From assembly GCA_009823505.1 (NCBI GenBank), contig VZQC01010399.1, positions 1,334,193-1,398,192 of the forward strand: a stretch of 64,000 nucleotides of DNA. Direction: 5' to 3'. This document shows positions 20,933-30,844 of the stretch, in pieces. The translations under genes were made by a program, and so were the position numbers. The notes beneath the pieces are model-generated. The model did not search any database. It was not told the DNA's origin and worked only from the letters and a program-made list of their open reading frames with translations. The stretch comes from Rhizomys pruinosus (lineage: Eukaryota; Chordata; Mammalia; Rodentia; Spalacidae). Each line of letters starts with the position of its first letter. Positions within the stretch are counted from its first letter, which is position 1.

Positions 20933-21089
20933 CTTTTTTTGTTGTTGTTATTTTTGAGACAGGGTCTCCCTGTAGCCCCAGCTGGACTGGAACTCACTAT
21001 GTAGACCATGCTGGCCTTGAACTCAGAGATCTACCTGCCTCTGCCTCCCGAGTGCTGGGATTAAAGGTGTGTGCCACTACACCCAGCAT
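20933..21089 (-). mobile_element. B1 SINE
   Basis: A full minus-strand B1 with the 12-bp duplication CAAAGTAGAAGT at 20921-20932 and 21090-21101. Confidence 0.96.
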
Positions 21090-21139
21090 CAAAGTAGAAG
21101 TGTTTTTAAAAGGTTTTATGTTGTAAAAAAATAAAAGGT

Positions 21140-21300
21140 TTTGTGTTGTTTATATGTGTATGTATCTGTGTGTATTTTTCAGAGCTACAGTCACAAACAT
21201 TTGTGAGCTGCCCCATGTGGGTGCTGGGATCCAAACTCTAGTCTTCATGATTGAGCAGCAAGCACTCTTAACCACTGAGCCATCTATCTTTCCAGTCCCC
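21140..21300 (-). mobile_element. B2/B3-type SINE, shortened
   Basis: CCCCATGTGGGTGCTGGGAT and CTCTTAACCACTGAGCCATC in minus-strand order; the middle is short. Confidence 0.7.
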
Positions 21301-21519
21301 ATCCCCAATAGTCATTTAAAGCCCAACCACAACTATACTACATCCAAATATTTTCTAGTCAAAGGCATAGATTTTCACCCTGGATTAAAAGCAAAAGAAA
21401 AACCTTAGCTCTGTTAAATTTAATTAATAACAGTCTATTAAATAGTAAATATAAAGATAGAAAGAGCAACAGTAAAAGAGAAGAAAGACAAATACCACAT
21501 ATGAAAGAAATATCTGATA

Positions 21520-21595
21520 GCTACAGGCTGGCTGAGTGTGAAGCTCAGTTGTGTGAGCTTAGTATGTGTGAGGTCCTAGGTTGCAAAATAATTGC
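21520..21595 (+). mobile_element. ID-like SINE, old
   Basis: GTGTGAAGCTCAGTTGTGTG and GAGGTCCTAGGTT resemble a diverged ID. Confidence 0.5.
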
Positions 21596-21625
21596 ACGAC
21601 GAAAGGTTAAAAGATTGTAAGGCTA

Positions 21626-21784
21626 GCCGGGCGTGGTGGCGCACACCTTTAATCCTAGCACTTGGGAGGCGGAGGCAGGCGGATCTTTGTGAGTTCAAGG
21701 CCAGCCTGGTCTACAGAGTGAGTTCCAGGACAGCTGGGGCTACAGGGAGACCCTGTCTCAAAAAAGACCAAAAAAAAAAAAAAT
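21626..21784 (+). mobile_element. B1 SINE
   Basis: A near-consensus B1 (GCCGGGCGTGGTGGCGCACA) with the duplication ATTGTAAGGCTA at 21614-21625 and 21785-21796. Confidence 0.97.
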
Positions 21785-21865
21785 ATTGTAAGGCTATATG
21801 TAGTCGAAGTAGAGAGCCACTGTGCACCTATTGAGGGTTATAATGATAAAAGATTGGACACACCA

Positions 21866-22117
21866 GGGGCTGGAGAGATGGCCTAGCGGTTAAGAGTGCC
21901 GACTGCTCTTGTAGAGGACCTGGGTTCGATCCCCAGCACCCACATGGCAGCCGAGAACCATCTGAAACTCCAATTCCAGGAGAACTCCAGTTCCAGGGGA
22001 ATCTGACACCCTCTTCTGACCTCTGCGGCATTGCACGACACGGGTGCACAAACTTGCATGCAGACAGTACACTCATACACATACAAAAATAAATAAAATA
22101 AAAAAAAAGAATTAAAA
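21866..22117 (+). mobile_element. B2 SINE, 19-bp duplication subfamily
   Basis: Near-consensus, with a perfect 18-bp duplication, AAAAGATTGGACACACCA, at 21848-21865 and 22118-22135. This is one of the youngest-looking copies. Confidence 0.97.
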
Positions 22118-22178
22118 AAAAGATTGGACACACCAAAGTTTGGCATGATGCGGAACCATTATGAAAAAAGTAGCTATA

Positions 22179-22408
22179 GGGGCTGGAGAGATGGCTCAGT
22201 GGTTAAGAGCACTGACTGCTCTTGCAGAGGACCTGGGTTCGATTCCCAGCACCCACATGGCGGCTAAGAATTGTCTTTAACTCTAGTTCTAGGGGAATCT
22301 GACACCCTCTTCTGGCCTCCACAGCATTGTACAACATGGGTGCACCTACTTACATGCAGACAGTACAGTCATACACATTAAAAAAAATAATGGATTTATC
22401 TTTAAAAA
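22179..22408 (+). mobile_element. B2 SINE
   Basis: A full B2 with AAGAATTGTCTTTAACTCTAG, the segment at which the composite SINE switches to B1. Duplication AAAAGTAGCTATA at 22166-22178 and 22409-22421. Confidence 0.96.
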
Positions 22409-22576
22409 AAAAGTAGCTATAAATATTTGTGATGTCTTAAATATTGAAATGTTTTCTGGTGTTCTTAACCTCAGCCTTTAACCACTGCGCTATCCCCACA
22501 GCCCCAAAATATTGAAGTGTAGAAGGATTAAAAACCCTATTACTGCATCGCCCAACCCTCCATGTAGTTTATTTCT

Positions 22577-23019
22577 TAATTTTTAATCATTTTTATTTTA
22601 TATTATGTGTATGGCTGTACTGCCTGCATGTGTGTAAGTGCATCCTTGTTGTGCAATGCCTGCAGACATCAGAAGAGGGCACTGGATCTCCTGGAACTGG
22701 AGTTACAGATGGTTGTTAGCTGCCATGTGGGTGCTGGGAATCAAACCTGGGTCCTCTGCAAGACAACCAGTGCTCTTGACCTCTGAGCCATTTCTCCAGC
22801 CTCCAACTTTTATTATTTTTATGTGTATGAGTGTTTGTCTGAAGGTATGTAAGTGTGCCTGTGTCATGCAGTGCCTGGAGAGGTCAGAAGGGGTCTTTGG
22901 ATCTCCTGAAACTGGAGTATGGACAGTTGGTAGCTACCATGTGGATGCTGGGAATCGAACCCAGGTCCTCTACAAGAGCAGCCAGTGTTCTTAACGTCTG
23001 AGCCATCTGTCCAACCCTC
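22577..23019 (-). mobile_element. Two adjacent B2 SINEs
   Basis: Minus-strand B2s at 22577-22803 and 22804-23019. A short B2 head remnant lies just before them at 22465-22505. Confidence 0.88.
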
Positions 23020-23095
23020 CAGCTAGTTTCTTAATGTAGAGTCAGAGATATTTGATTTGAGATATTTCTTCTTTTCTAATATAGATATTTATTCC

Positions 23096-23520
23096 AACCT
23101 CTTTTCCAGTTACTATGACAAAATACCCTAATAGAAGGAACTTCAGGGTAGAATGTAAGGGCTGTGATTGGGGTGAATGGTGAAACTACAGCAATATAGA
23201 CTGGACACTTACTTGATCAACATGATTGTACATACAAGCCCCTCCAGCTGGATGGTGAGAGCCTTGGGCTGTGTGGTTTTGGGCATAGCTGCTTGGAAAT
23301 TGGTTTTACATGAAGGATGCTTGTACTCACAACTTATTACTTATTGTTAAAAAAATGAAATAAAAAAAGTAAACTCACACACACACACAAAATCAAGACA
23401 ATCTCCCCCACAGACATGTCCACAGGTCAACCTGATCTAGATAATCCCTTATAGGCTCTTTTTCTAGCTGATTCTTTATTATGTCAAGTTAATAATTAAT
23501 TATTATTGTTTCCTTCTATG
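23096..23520 (-). repeat. Old interspersed repeat, MaLR-like
   Basis: TTACTATGACAAAATACCCT and TTATTATGTCAAGTTAATAA resemble the ends of a minus-strand LTR-type repeat also present near 29.5 kb; a short CA run lies inside. Confidence 0.4.
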
Positions 23521-23577
23521 TACTAATCTAGCAACCCACAGGTTTGACATGATTTATTATTTATTTATTATTATTTT

Positions 23578-23724
23578 TTGGTCATTTTGAGACAGGGTCT
23601 CCCTTTAGTCCCAGCTGGCCTGGAGCTTGCTCTGTAGAGCAGGCTGGTCTTGAACTCACAGAGATCCGCCTGTCTCTGCCTCCTGAGTGCTGGGATTAAG
23701 GGCATGTGCCACCATGCCTGGCTT
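23578..23724 (-). mobile_element. B1 SINE
   Basis: GAGACAGGGTCTCCCTTTAG to GTGCCACCATGCCTGGC. Confidence 0.94.
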
Positions 23725-23893
23725 GTTTTCATTTCTATTCCCTTCCAAATACTTTCTAGTTGCTTTTGAATTATGTTCTTTGATGTATAGGTTACTTAGA
23801 AGTGGTTATTTACTTTCCTACTCTCCAAGGGGACATTGCAAATATCTTTTCCTTTTTATTTCTAACAATTTGATTATTATCAGAATATATTCT

Positions 23894-23894
23894 T

Positions 23895-23933
<39 letters not shown>

Positions 23934-24140
23934 TTCTTGTATGTGTATGAATGTACTGTCTGCTTGTAGGTTGGTGCACCCGTGTTGTGCAGTGCCGCAG
24001 AGGTCAGAAGAGGGTGTCAGATTCCCCTGGAACTGGAGTTAAAGATGGGTCTCAGCTGCCATGTGGGTGCTGGGGATTGAACCTGGGTCCTCTGCAAGAG
24101 CACTCGGAGCTCTTAACCACTAGGCCATCTCTCCGTTCCC
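23894..24140 (-). mobile_element. B2 SINE with (TTTA)n tail
   Basis: A minus-strand B2 whose tail has become a (TTTA)n microsatellite at 23894-23935. Confidence 0.93.
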
Positions 24141-24400
24141 TTGTTTTATTGCTGAGAACATGATAAACATTTGAAAAACCCTCTTGCTGTTCTATATAAT
24201 ATCAGTTTGATCCAGGAAGTTAACAATGTCTTTGATAAACTTGCTGGTTTTCCATTGTTTCAATTACTGAGAAAGTTCACCTTGATTTTCTCTGTTTCTC
24301 CTCAAAGTTCTGTTACTTTTTGTTTCATGTATTTTGAAGTTCTGAAATTATGTTCACAGTATTTATGACTTTATATATGCTTTTAAAATAAACTGATCCC
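24141..24400. other. Intronic stretch without recognised features
   Basis: AT-rich, possibly part of an old L1, but not assigned. Confidence 0.45.
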
Positions 24401-24649
24401 GGAGCTGGAGAGATGGCTCAGTGGTTAAGAGCACCGACTACTCTTGCAGAGGACCCAGGTTCTGTTCCCAGCGCCCACATAGCGGCCAGGTACCGTCTTT
24501 GGGCCGAGTGTGGTGATGTATGCCTTTGATCCTAGCACTTGGGAGGCAGAGGCAGGTGGATCTCTGCAAGTTCTGGGCCAGTCTGGTCTACAGAGTGAGT
24601 TCCAGGCCAGCTGGGGCTACAGGGAGACCCTGTTTCGACAAAAAAAAAT
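24401..24649 (+). mobile_element. Composite B2-B1 SINE
   Basis: A B2 head ending GTACCGTCTTTG is followed by a B1 starting GGCCGAGTGTGGTGATG and an A-rich tail. AATAAACTGA(T/C)CCC at 24387-24400 and 24650-24663 flanks the whole unit. Confidence 0.88.
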
Positions 24650-24754
24650 AATAAACTGACCCCATTATTGATAGGAAATGAGCCTCTTAACAATTATTGC
24701 CTCTTAGCAATAATCCATGTTTTGAAATGCATGTGCATAGTCTTCTAGTTTCTC

Positions 24755-24915
24755 TTCTGTTTGTGACAAAATGCTCTGACCAAAAGCAAAAGGGGAGGAA
24801 ACCCTTTATTTAGCTGACACTTCATGTCATGATCCAACATTGAGAAAAATCTGGGCAGGCACTCAAGCAGGAGTAGGCTCTGTCTAGTTGACAGTTAATG
24901 CTAACTAGTACAGAT
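24755..24915 (-). repeat. Old MaLR-like repeat fragment
   Basis: TGTGACAAAATGCTCTGACC and AACCCTTTATTTAGCTGACA match the start of the minus-strand form of the repeat at 29.5 kb. Confidence 0.45.
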
Positions 24916-25181
24916 CTTAATACAACTGTCCTGTCTTATCTTAATGTTATTATGAATGTATTTGTCCAGCTTTTCACTTCTTTAATGTTGAATTTTGCTC
25001 TTTTTTTAAAATGCCTTTAGAAAAAAAAATGCCTTTAGTTGGAATGTTTATATCATGTATATTTAATAGGATTAGTCATATGGTTTGGTTTAAAACTGTC
25101 ATTTCACTACTTGTTTTCTACTTTCCTTATCTTTTCTGTCACCTCTTTTAATTTTTTTATCTCCTTCAGAATTTATTCAAT

Positions 25182-25182
<1 letters not shown>

Positions 25183-25224
<42 letters not shown>

Positions 25225-25336
25225 TTTGAGACAGTTTCTCCCTGCTGTCCCAGCTGGCCTGAAACTTTATGGAGAGATCTTCCTACCTCTGCCACCCAAG
25301 TGCTGAGACTAAAGGGGTGTGCCACTATGCCTGGCC
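25183..25336 (-). mobile_element. B1 SINE with (TTTA)n tail
   Basis: A (TTTA)n tract at 25183-25225 leads into a diverged, internally shortened minus-strand B1. Confidence 0.88.
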
Positions 25337-25678
25337 AGAATATTTTTATGATCATACAGCTGTAGTCCTTGCATTTGCCATTTTAGTTGTTGCATTAATG
25401 TTGGTAGTACACATGTTTAGCCTCCTAAGGAGCTATAAATGATACTATATTATCTGACATATAAGAACATTACATTCCTTGCCCTCAGAGGTCAACTAAG
25501 TCCCAGGGGACTATGCATGGGGGCATCTCTTGAAATGTCCTGCAAATGTGAGTCACCAGTCTTCCTGTACAGGGAGGTCTTGGAGATCTACTGATGGAAC
25601 TTCAGCCAGTGTCCAGTCTATAAAGAAGGAAGTCTACTCATGCTTCAAAAAGGGAAGCCTGGTCTAGCAAGACCTGAC
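25337..25678. other. Intronic stretch next to the L1 break
   Basis: No recognised element. It abuts the abrupt end of L1 ORF2. Confidence 0.45.
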
Positions 25679-26404
25679 TTTGATGTTGAGCTTTATTGCA
25701 CTGTGGTCTGATAGAATGCATGAAATTATTTCAATCTTTTTGTATTTGTGGAGGTTTCTTCTGTGTCCCAGTATGTGGTCGATTTTGGAGAATGTTCCAT
25801 GGGGTGCTGAGTAGAAAGTGTATTCTCTGGTATTAGGGTGGAATATTCGGTAGAGGTCTATGAGGTCCATTTGGTGTATCATATCGTTCAGTTCAGATGT
25901 CTCTCTGTTTATTCTTTGTCCTGTTGACCTATCCAAAGGACTCAGTGGGGTATTGAAATCTCCCACTATGAGTGTACTGGGGTTAGTCTGTGACTTGTGG
26001 TCCTGGAGAATTGTCTTTATAAAGTTTGGTGCACCAGAATTTGGGGCATATATATTCATAATTGTGAAATCTTCTTGGTGGATTGTTCCTTTGATGAAAA
26101 TGTAATGGCCTTCTTTGTCTCTTCTGATTTCTTTTACTTTGAAGTCTATTTTATCCGATATTAAAATAGCAACACCTGCTTTCTTTTTGGTACCATTTGC
26201 TTGGAATATTTTTTTCCATCCCTTCACTTTAAGGTGGTGCCTGTCCTTGAAGGTAAGATGTGTTTCTTGCAGACAGCATATCGATGGATTCTGTTTCCTA
26301 ATCCAGTCTCCCAGTCTATGTCTTTTGATTGGGGAATTTAGTCCATTAATATTTAAGGTTATGACTGATAGGTTTGTGTTGCTTCCTTTTGCCTTATTAT
26401 CCAT
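25664..26404 (-). CDS. L1 ORF2p endonuclease domain, truncated ORF2
   Basis: The start codon lies 41 nt after the ORF1 stop. About 242 residues of L1 sequence make up the whole apurinic-type endonuclease that nicks target DNA. Catalytic motifs are in order: NING near residue 19, QETH near 46, IYAPN, GDFNT, KIDHIL and SDHSA near 235. The L1 sequence ends after AIKLNIK and four foreign residues precede a stop. The reverse transcriptase and Cys-rich domains are absent, so the element cannot move itself, but a stand-alone endonuclease reading frame remains. Confidence 0.92.
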   Translation of the reverse strand: MDNKAKGSNTNLSVITLNINGLNSPIKRHRLGDWIRKQNPSICCLQETHLTFKDRHHLKVKGWKKIFQANGTKKKAGVAILISDKIDFKVKEIRRDKEGHYIFIKGTIHQEDFTIMNIYAPNSGAPNFIKTILQDHKSQTNPSTLIVGDFNTPLSPLDRSTGQRINRETSELNDMIHQMDLIDLYRIFHPNTREYTFYSAPHGTFSKIDHILGHRRNLHKYKKIEIISCILSDHSAIKLNIKVRSC

Positions 26405-26445
26405 CTGCGGTTTTGATTTAGGTTTCTACTTCTGCAGTTATGCTT

Positions 26446-27564
26446 TTATTGATTTCTCCTTCTAGTTGCCTGGGGTTGGTTGCTCCTTTCTTCTGTTCTT
26501 TGGATTGCTTCAAGTATTCTCTGAAGGGTTGGTTTTCCGGACATGTATTCTTTCAAGTTGTTTATGTCATGGAAGATTTTCCTCTCTCCTTCCACTATGA
26601 TTGACATTTTTGCTGGGTATAGTAACCTGGGCTGGCATCCATTGTCCCTCAACACTGGGAATGCTTTGCTCCAGGTTCTTCTTGCCTTCATCGTTTGCTG
26701 TGAGAAGTCCGTTGTTATTCTGATAGGTTTCCCCTTATAGGTCACTTGTTGTTTTTCTCTTGTCGCTTTAAGAATTTTCTCTTTGTTTTGGGTGTCCAGC
26801 ATTTTAACTATGATGTGGCGTGGAGAATTTCTTTTCTGATCTTGTCTGTTTGGAGTTCTATGTGCTTCTTGTATTGGTATTGGTTTGTCCTTTTTTAGTT
26901 TGGGGAAGTTTTCATCTATTATTCTGTTGAAGATCTGATCAATACCTTTCTCTTGGGATTCTTCTCCTTCCTCTATTCCTATGATGCGGAGGTTTGATCT
27001 TTTCATAGTGTCCCACAGCTCCTGGTTGTTCCATTTTTGTGTATTTTTAAATTTTTCATAATCTTTCCTTGAGGTTTTTAGTTGTTCTGTGTTGTCCTCC
27101 AGGTCTGATATTCTTTGTTCTGCTTCCTCCATTCTGCTTCTGAGGCTTTTTTCATTCCTTTCCTCTTGAATGGATGAGTGTTTGATTTCCTTTTTCATTT
27201 CCTCTTCTGATTTCTTTAGTGTTTCTATTTCTTTTTGGAGCTTCTCGATCTCTTTTTGTAGCTCTTTTGTTTGCTGGTTGGTTTCTTTTTCTTTTTCAGC
27301 ATGGGATCTTTTCAGTGTTTCTACTTCCTTCCGGAGCTTGTCATTCTCTCTCTCTCGGTCCTCATTCTCTTTTCTTAGTTCTTTAATTTGTTCTTTATGA
27401 TCTTGTAGTTCTTTAAGTATGTTCCCAATTGTGTTTCTGATGTCTGTGTCCTGGGGCATCCCCGGAGGGATCCCACTGCAGGAGTCATCCATAGGGTTAG
27501 TAAAGCTTGGCGTGGGATTATCCTGCACCTTTCCAGTGTAGTTTCTTCTTCGTGATCCTGGCAT
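26446..27564 (-). CDS. L1 ORF1p, intact (372 aa)
   Basis: This is the nucleic-acid chaperone of LINE-1, which forms trimers on L1 RNA. I chose the ATG at 27564 (protein begins MPGSRRRNYTGK); the frame is open 17 codons further upstream without another ATG. Residues of about 45-175 form a long heptad coiled coil (repeated Glu/Lys/Leu, LRKENEDRERENDKL and LQKEIEKLQKEIETLKK). The RRM-like domain follows (NLRIIGIEEGE), then the C-terminal domain with RPI-like KPIRITTDFSQQTMKARR and the Lys/Arg-rich end. Length matches rodent ORF1p. No frameshift or stop is seen. Confidence 0.93.
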   Translation of the reverse strand: MPGSRRRNYTGKVQDNPTPSFTNPMDDSCSGIPPGMPQDTDIRNTIGNILKELQDHKEQIKELRKENEDRERENDKLRKEVETLKRSHAEKEKETNQQTKELQKEIEKLQKEIETLKKSEEEMKKEIKHSSIQEERNEKSLRSRMEEAEQRISDLEDNTEQLKTSRKDYEKFKNTQKWNNQELWDTMKRSNLRIIGIEEGEESQEKGIDQIFNRIIDENFPKLKKDKPIPIQEAHRTPNRQDQKRNSPRHIIVKMLDTQNKEKILKATREKQQVTYKGKPIRITTDFSQQTMKARRTWSKAFPVLRDNGCQPRLLYPAKMSIIVEGERKIFHDINNLKEYMSGKPTLQRILEAIQRTEERSNQPQATRRRNQ

Positions 27565-27751
27565 ATGGGCTTCTCCTTGCCTGTATTCCAATGTGATTCC
27601 TAAATGCCTCTTCACTGTGTTGAAGGCTTGCTTTGCTTGCCTCCTTCAGATGCTTCTTCATAATCTCAGTTGGCTGGGGGTGGGGTGGGGGGGGCGCTTG
27701 TACCTTCTGCTGGGTTCAGGAGATCTCAAATCTCAAGAGTCACACAAGCCT

Positions 27752-27889
27752 ACCTTTAATACCGGCTGGGAGGATAACTCCACCCCCACAGCCACAAGAT
27801 CCAATCAAGCCAAAGACCACACCTTTAATCCCAGCTGGGAGGATAACTCCAGCCTCACAGCCACAAAGGCCAATCAAGCCAAAGACAGC
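27752..27889 (-). repeat. Two 69-bp tandem units in the L1 5'UTR
   Basis: Units start at 27752 and 27821 and share ACCTTTAAT, CTGGGAGGATAACTCCA, CAGCCACAA and CCAATCAAGCCAAAGAC. Rodent L1 promoters are commonly built of such monomers, so this is the likely promoter part of the element. Confidence 0.8.
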
Positions 27890-27984
27890 AGGACCAAAGG
27901 ATCAACAATCAGCTCGCTGAGGCGCCCAGTTCCTACCTGTCTCCCCCTCTTCCTTCTGCTGGTCTCAGGAGATCTCCCAAACTT

Positions 27985-28056
27985 TTCATAATGGCTATAC
28001 TGTACCAATTAGTATTCCTACCAACATTTTTTGCAAATACCCCAATTCTAGTGTGT

Positions 28057-28099
<43 letters not shown>

Positions 28100-28640
28100 T
28101 TCCTTTGCTCTGCAGATGTTTTTCAGGTTGAGGTACTCCCATCTGCTTATTTTTGTGTGCGTGGCTTGTGCTTTGCATGTCACATAAAAATCATCACCAC
28201 CAAGATCAGTGTCAAGGAGGTTTCCTCCTGTTTTCTCCCACAAATTGGATAGTTTCAAGGCTCATGTATAAGTCATGCATTTCGAGATAATCACAAGTGT
28301 ATCAGGGATCTAGTTTTATTTTTCTGCATGCAGAAATGCAGTTTTCTCACTGTTTATTGAACTGTTCTTGCCACCACTGCCAAAAATGAGTCAACCATCT
28401 GTGTGTGTGTGTGGCCTGATTTCTGGGTTCTTTATTGTATTCTATTGGCTTATATGTCCACTCTTGGATCAGTAACATAGTGCTTGGAATACTATAGCTT
28501 TGAAATGTGGTTTCAAGTTAAGAAGTGTGGTGCCTTCTGGTTAGTTCTTCCTCAAGATTGTTTTGGCTATCCAGGTTCCTTATGATTTCTATAACATTTT
28601 CTTCTCATTTATGGGGAAAATCTTTCTGCAGACTCTGTGC
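27985..28640 (-). mobile_element. Ancient L1 fragment with (GT)n insertion
   Basis: Words such as CATCTGCTTATTTTTGTGTG, GTCACATAAAAATCATCACC and ACTATAGCTTTGAAATGTGG match the order of mammalian L1 ORF2 read antisense. A (GT)n microsatellite sits at about 28060-28095. Confidence 0.7.
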
Positions 28641-28941
28641 TTTGTTACTTCTGCTGATTCCCCCAACAACTTTTGTTTTGCCACTTGTGAATGTGAGCTC
28701 AATTTTGTCATAATTCTATTTGCAGACATTCTTCAAACCTTCTCTTGAGGGTTTGTTCTTCCCAAAAGGACCTGTGTCTGCTTTTGCTTGGTGTTTTATC
28801 TTAAATGTTTTGGGGGATTTCATTTTGTTTTGTTTTGTCAGTTTCTTTGTTTGAAACAGACAGCTGCTCCAGATTTGAGCTCCAAAGCGAATGTGAGCAG
28901 CTGCCATTCAGCAACTCCAGAGGGAAAACTTCCATCTCCCT

Positions 28942-29099
28942 TCTTTTTTTTTTTTTGTCTTTTCGAGACAGGGTCTCCCTGTAGCCCCAGCTGTCCTGGA
29001 ACTCACTGTGTAGACCAGGCTCGCCTTGAACTCACAAAGATCCACCTGCCTCTGCCTCCCAAGTGCTAGGATTAAAGGCGTGCACCACCACGCCCGGCA
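28942..29099 (-). mobile_element. B1 SINE
   Basis: Poly(T), then CGAGACAGGGTCTCCCTG to CCACCACGCCCGGC; near consensus. Confidence 0.95.
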
Positions 29100-29316
29100 T
29101 TATTTTTATTTTATGTGTATGAGTATATTGCCTACATGCGTGTAAGTGCACCCATGTTGTGCAATGCCCTTGAAGGTCAGAAGGGGGCATCAGACTTCCC
29201 TGAAACTGGAGTTAAGGATGGTTGTTAACTGCCATGTAGGTGCTGGGCATCGAACCCTGGGTCCTCTGCAAGAGATGTCAGTGCCTTTAACTGCTGAGCC
29301 ATTTTTCCAGCTGCAG
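29100..29316 (-). mobile_element. B2 SINE directly abutting a B1
   Basis: The minus-strand B2 tail starts at the first base after the B1 head, the same B2-then-B1 order (on the minus strand) as at 8955-9339. Confidence 0.9.
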
Positions 29317-29540
29317 CATCCATGTGCTCTAGACCCTAAGTAGAGAATGCCAAAGAGAAGACCCCTCCCATGTCTGCCACCACCAGCTAGCCCACTCCCT
29401 ACTGCTTGAGTTGATGTAACTTGAACCTTAGCCACACATCACTCAGCCCTATCTTTATCTAGTCAGCTTCCCTATCTCATACCAGTAATCTGTCACATTG
29501 TAACATTTGACTCCCACTTTTTCTTTTTGAAATAACACTA

Positions 29541-29909
29541 TGTGCTGTTAGCTTTAGTGTCAACACAGGTGGGTTGAGGGAGCCTCAGAATTGCCTCCAG
29601 TGGCCCAGTCTGTACAGTTATTGTCTTGATTGTTGAGCAACGTGGGAAGGCCCAGCCCATTGTGATAGATGGTCCTGTGTTGTATAAGAAAGCAGGCAGA
29701 GCATGGGCCAGGGGAGTAAGCCAGTAAGCCATGTTCCTCCATGGCCTGTGATTTAGCTCCTGCCTCCAGGTTCCTACCCTGAGTTCTTACCTTGAGCTCC
29801 CTAAGTGATGAGCTGTGACCCAGGAGATGTAAGATGAATAAACTCTTTCCTACACAAGTTGGTATTGGCCAGACTGTTTTGTCACAGCAATGAAAGGCAA
29901 ACTAGAACA
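29541..29909 (+). mobile_element. MaLR-type solo LTR
   Basis: 369 bp, TGTGCTG at the start and AGAACA at the end, with the 5-bp duplication CACTA at 29536-29540 and 29910-29914. GATGAATAAACTCTTTCC near 29832 contains a polyadenylation-like AATAAA. Related sequences recur near 42.0 and 58.3 kb. Confidence 0.78.
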
Positions 29910-29949
29910 CACTACTTCCTAAGAGCAATGTAGTTAAAAGAATATTTGA

Positions 29950-30170
29950 GGGGTTGGAGAGATGGTGCAATGGTTAAGAGCACTGGCTTCTCTTGCATAG
30001 GACCTGGGTTCTATTTCTAGCACCCACGTGGTGGCTAACAAACATCTGTAACTCCAGTTGCAGAGGATCTGATGTCCTCTTCTGATTGCTGCTGGCATTG
30101 CCCAACATGGTGCACTTACATACATGCAGGCAATACACTTGTACACATAAAATGATAAAATAAAATAGTA
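29950..30170 (+). mobile_element. B2 SINE
   Basis: GGGGTTGGAGAGATGGTGCA head, B2 body and AATAAAATA-type tail. Confidence 0.92.
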
Positions 30171-30270
30171 TATTATAAAAATAACTTTTAAAATTTTGTG
30201 CAACATTGCTAATGTTTTGTAGTAAGGATGCTTTGGTGTCTATTATCTAAAATATCATAAATGGCAAATT

Positions 30271-30421
30271 TAACTTTTTTTTTTTGAGACAGAGTCTCAC
30301 TGTGTAGTCCTGGTTGGCCTGGAATTCACTACTTAGACCAGGCTGGCCTTGAGCTCACAGAGATCACCTGCCTTTGCTTCTAAGTGCTGGGATTAAAGGG
30401 AATGTTCCACCATGCTTGTCC
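30271..30421 (-). mobile_element. B1 SINE, diverged
   Basis: TTTTGAGACAGAGTCTCACTG to CCACCATGCTTGTCC. Confidence 0.92.
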
Positions 30422-30641
30422 TAAAATCTGATTGCTTTTGAAGGCACTAAAGTCTTTGGGTGAAATATTGAAAGCAGTTTTGCCCATATCAAAGTAAAAT
30501 AAAACCCCCTACAATATGTCTGTATTGCTCTGCATAATAGCATATAAGATTTAATTCTTTGTTTCTGGGGATGTATCTTTACTGGAGAGAGGCTTCTGAC
30601 AAATTAGGTCAGAGAGCTAGAGCTGTTTACAACTGTACTGT

Positions 30642-30732
30642 GTCCATAGCCATACCACCTTGAACAATGCTGAATCTTGTCTAATCTGGGAAGCTATGTG
30701 AGGTTTGGCTTGGTTAGCAGTTAGATGGGAGA
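30642..30732 (+). pseudogene. 5S rRNA pseudogene, 3'-truncated
   Basis: GTCCATAGCCATACCACC, then GAACAATGCTGAATCTTGTC, GGAAGCTATG, GGTTAGCAGTTAGATGGGAGA. These follow the 5S rRNA from base 1 to about base 90, including the internal promoter region, with scattered substitutions. The last 30 or so bases are missing. It lies on the strand opposite to CATSPERE. Confidence 0.88.
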
Positions 30733-30844
30733 TAAAAATAGCCATGCAAAATGCTGCTTAGTAGAGCCCCTACCGTATTACTGAACAAATAATATATCTA
30801 AACATATGCTGATAATACACACATATATGAAAAATTTCACTAAC

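Larger units (their letters stand above)
25679..27975 (-). mobile_element. LINE-1, 5' half only (5'UTR, ORF1, endonuclease)
   Basis: On the minus strand the element runs from a GC-rich 5'UTR with two tandem monomers, through an intact ORF1 and a 41-nt spacer, into ORF2. It stops right after the endonuclease domain. There is no reverse transcriptase, no C-terminal ORF2, no 3'UTR and no poly(A). ORFs are clean and near consensus, so the insertion is young. Usual L1 truncation removes the 5' side, so this geometry is odd. Confidence 0.93.

Noticed and set aside
22638..22994. 118-residue plus-strand open frame
   Set aside because: It spans two adjacent B2 copies on the opposite strand.
27170..27400. 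Ser/Phe-rich plus-strand frame
   Set aside because: Antisense of the L1 ORF1 coiled coil.
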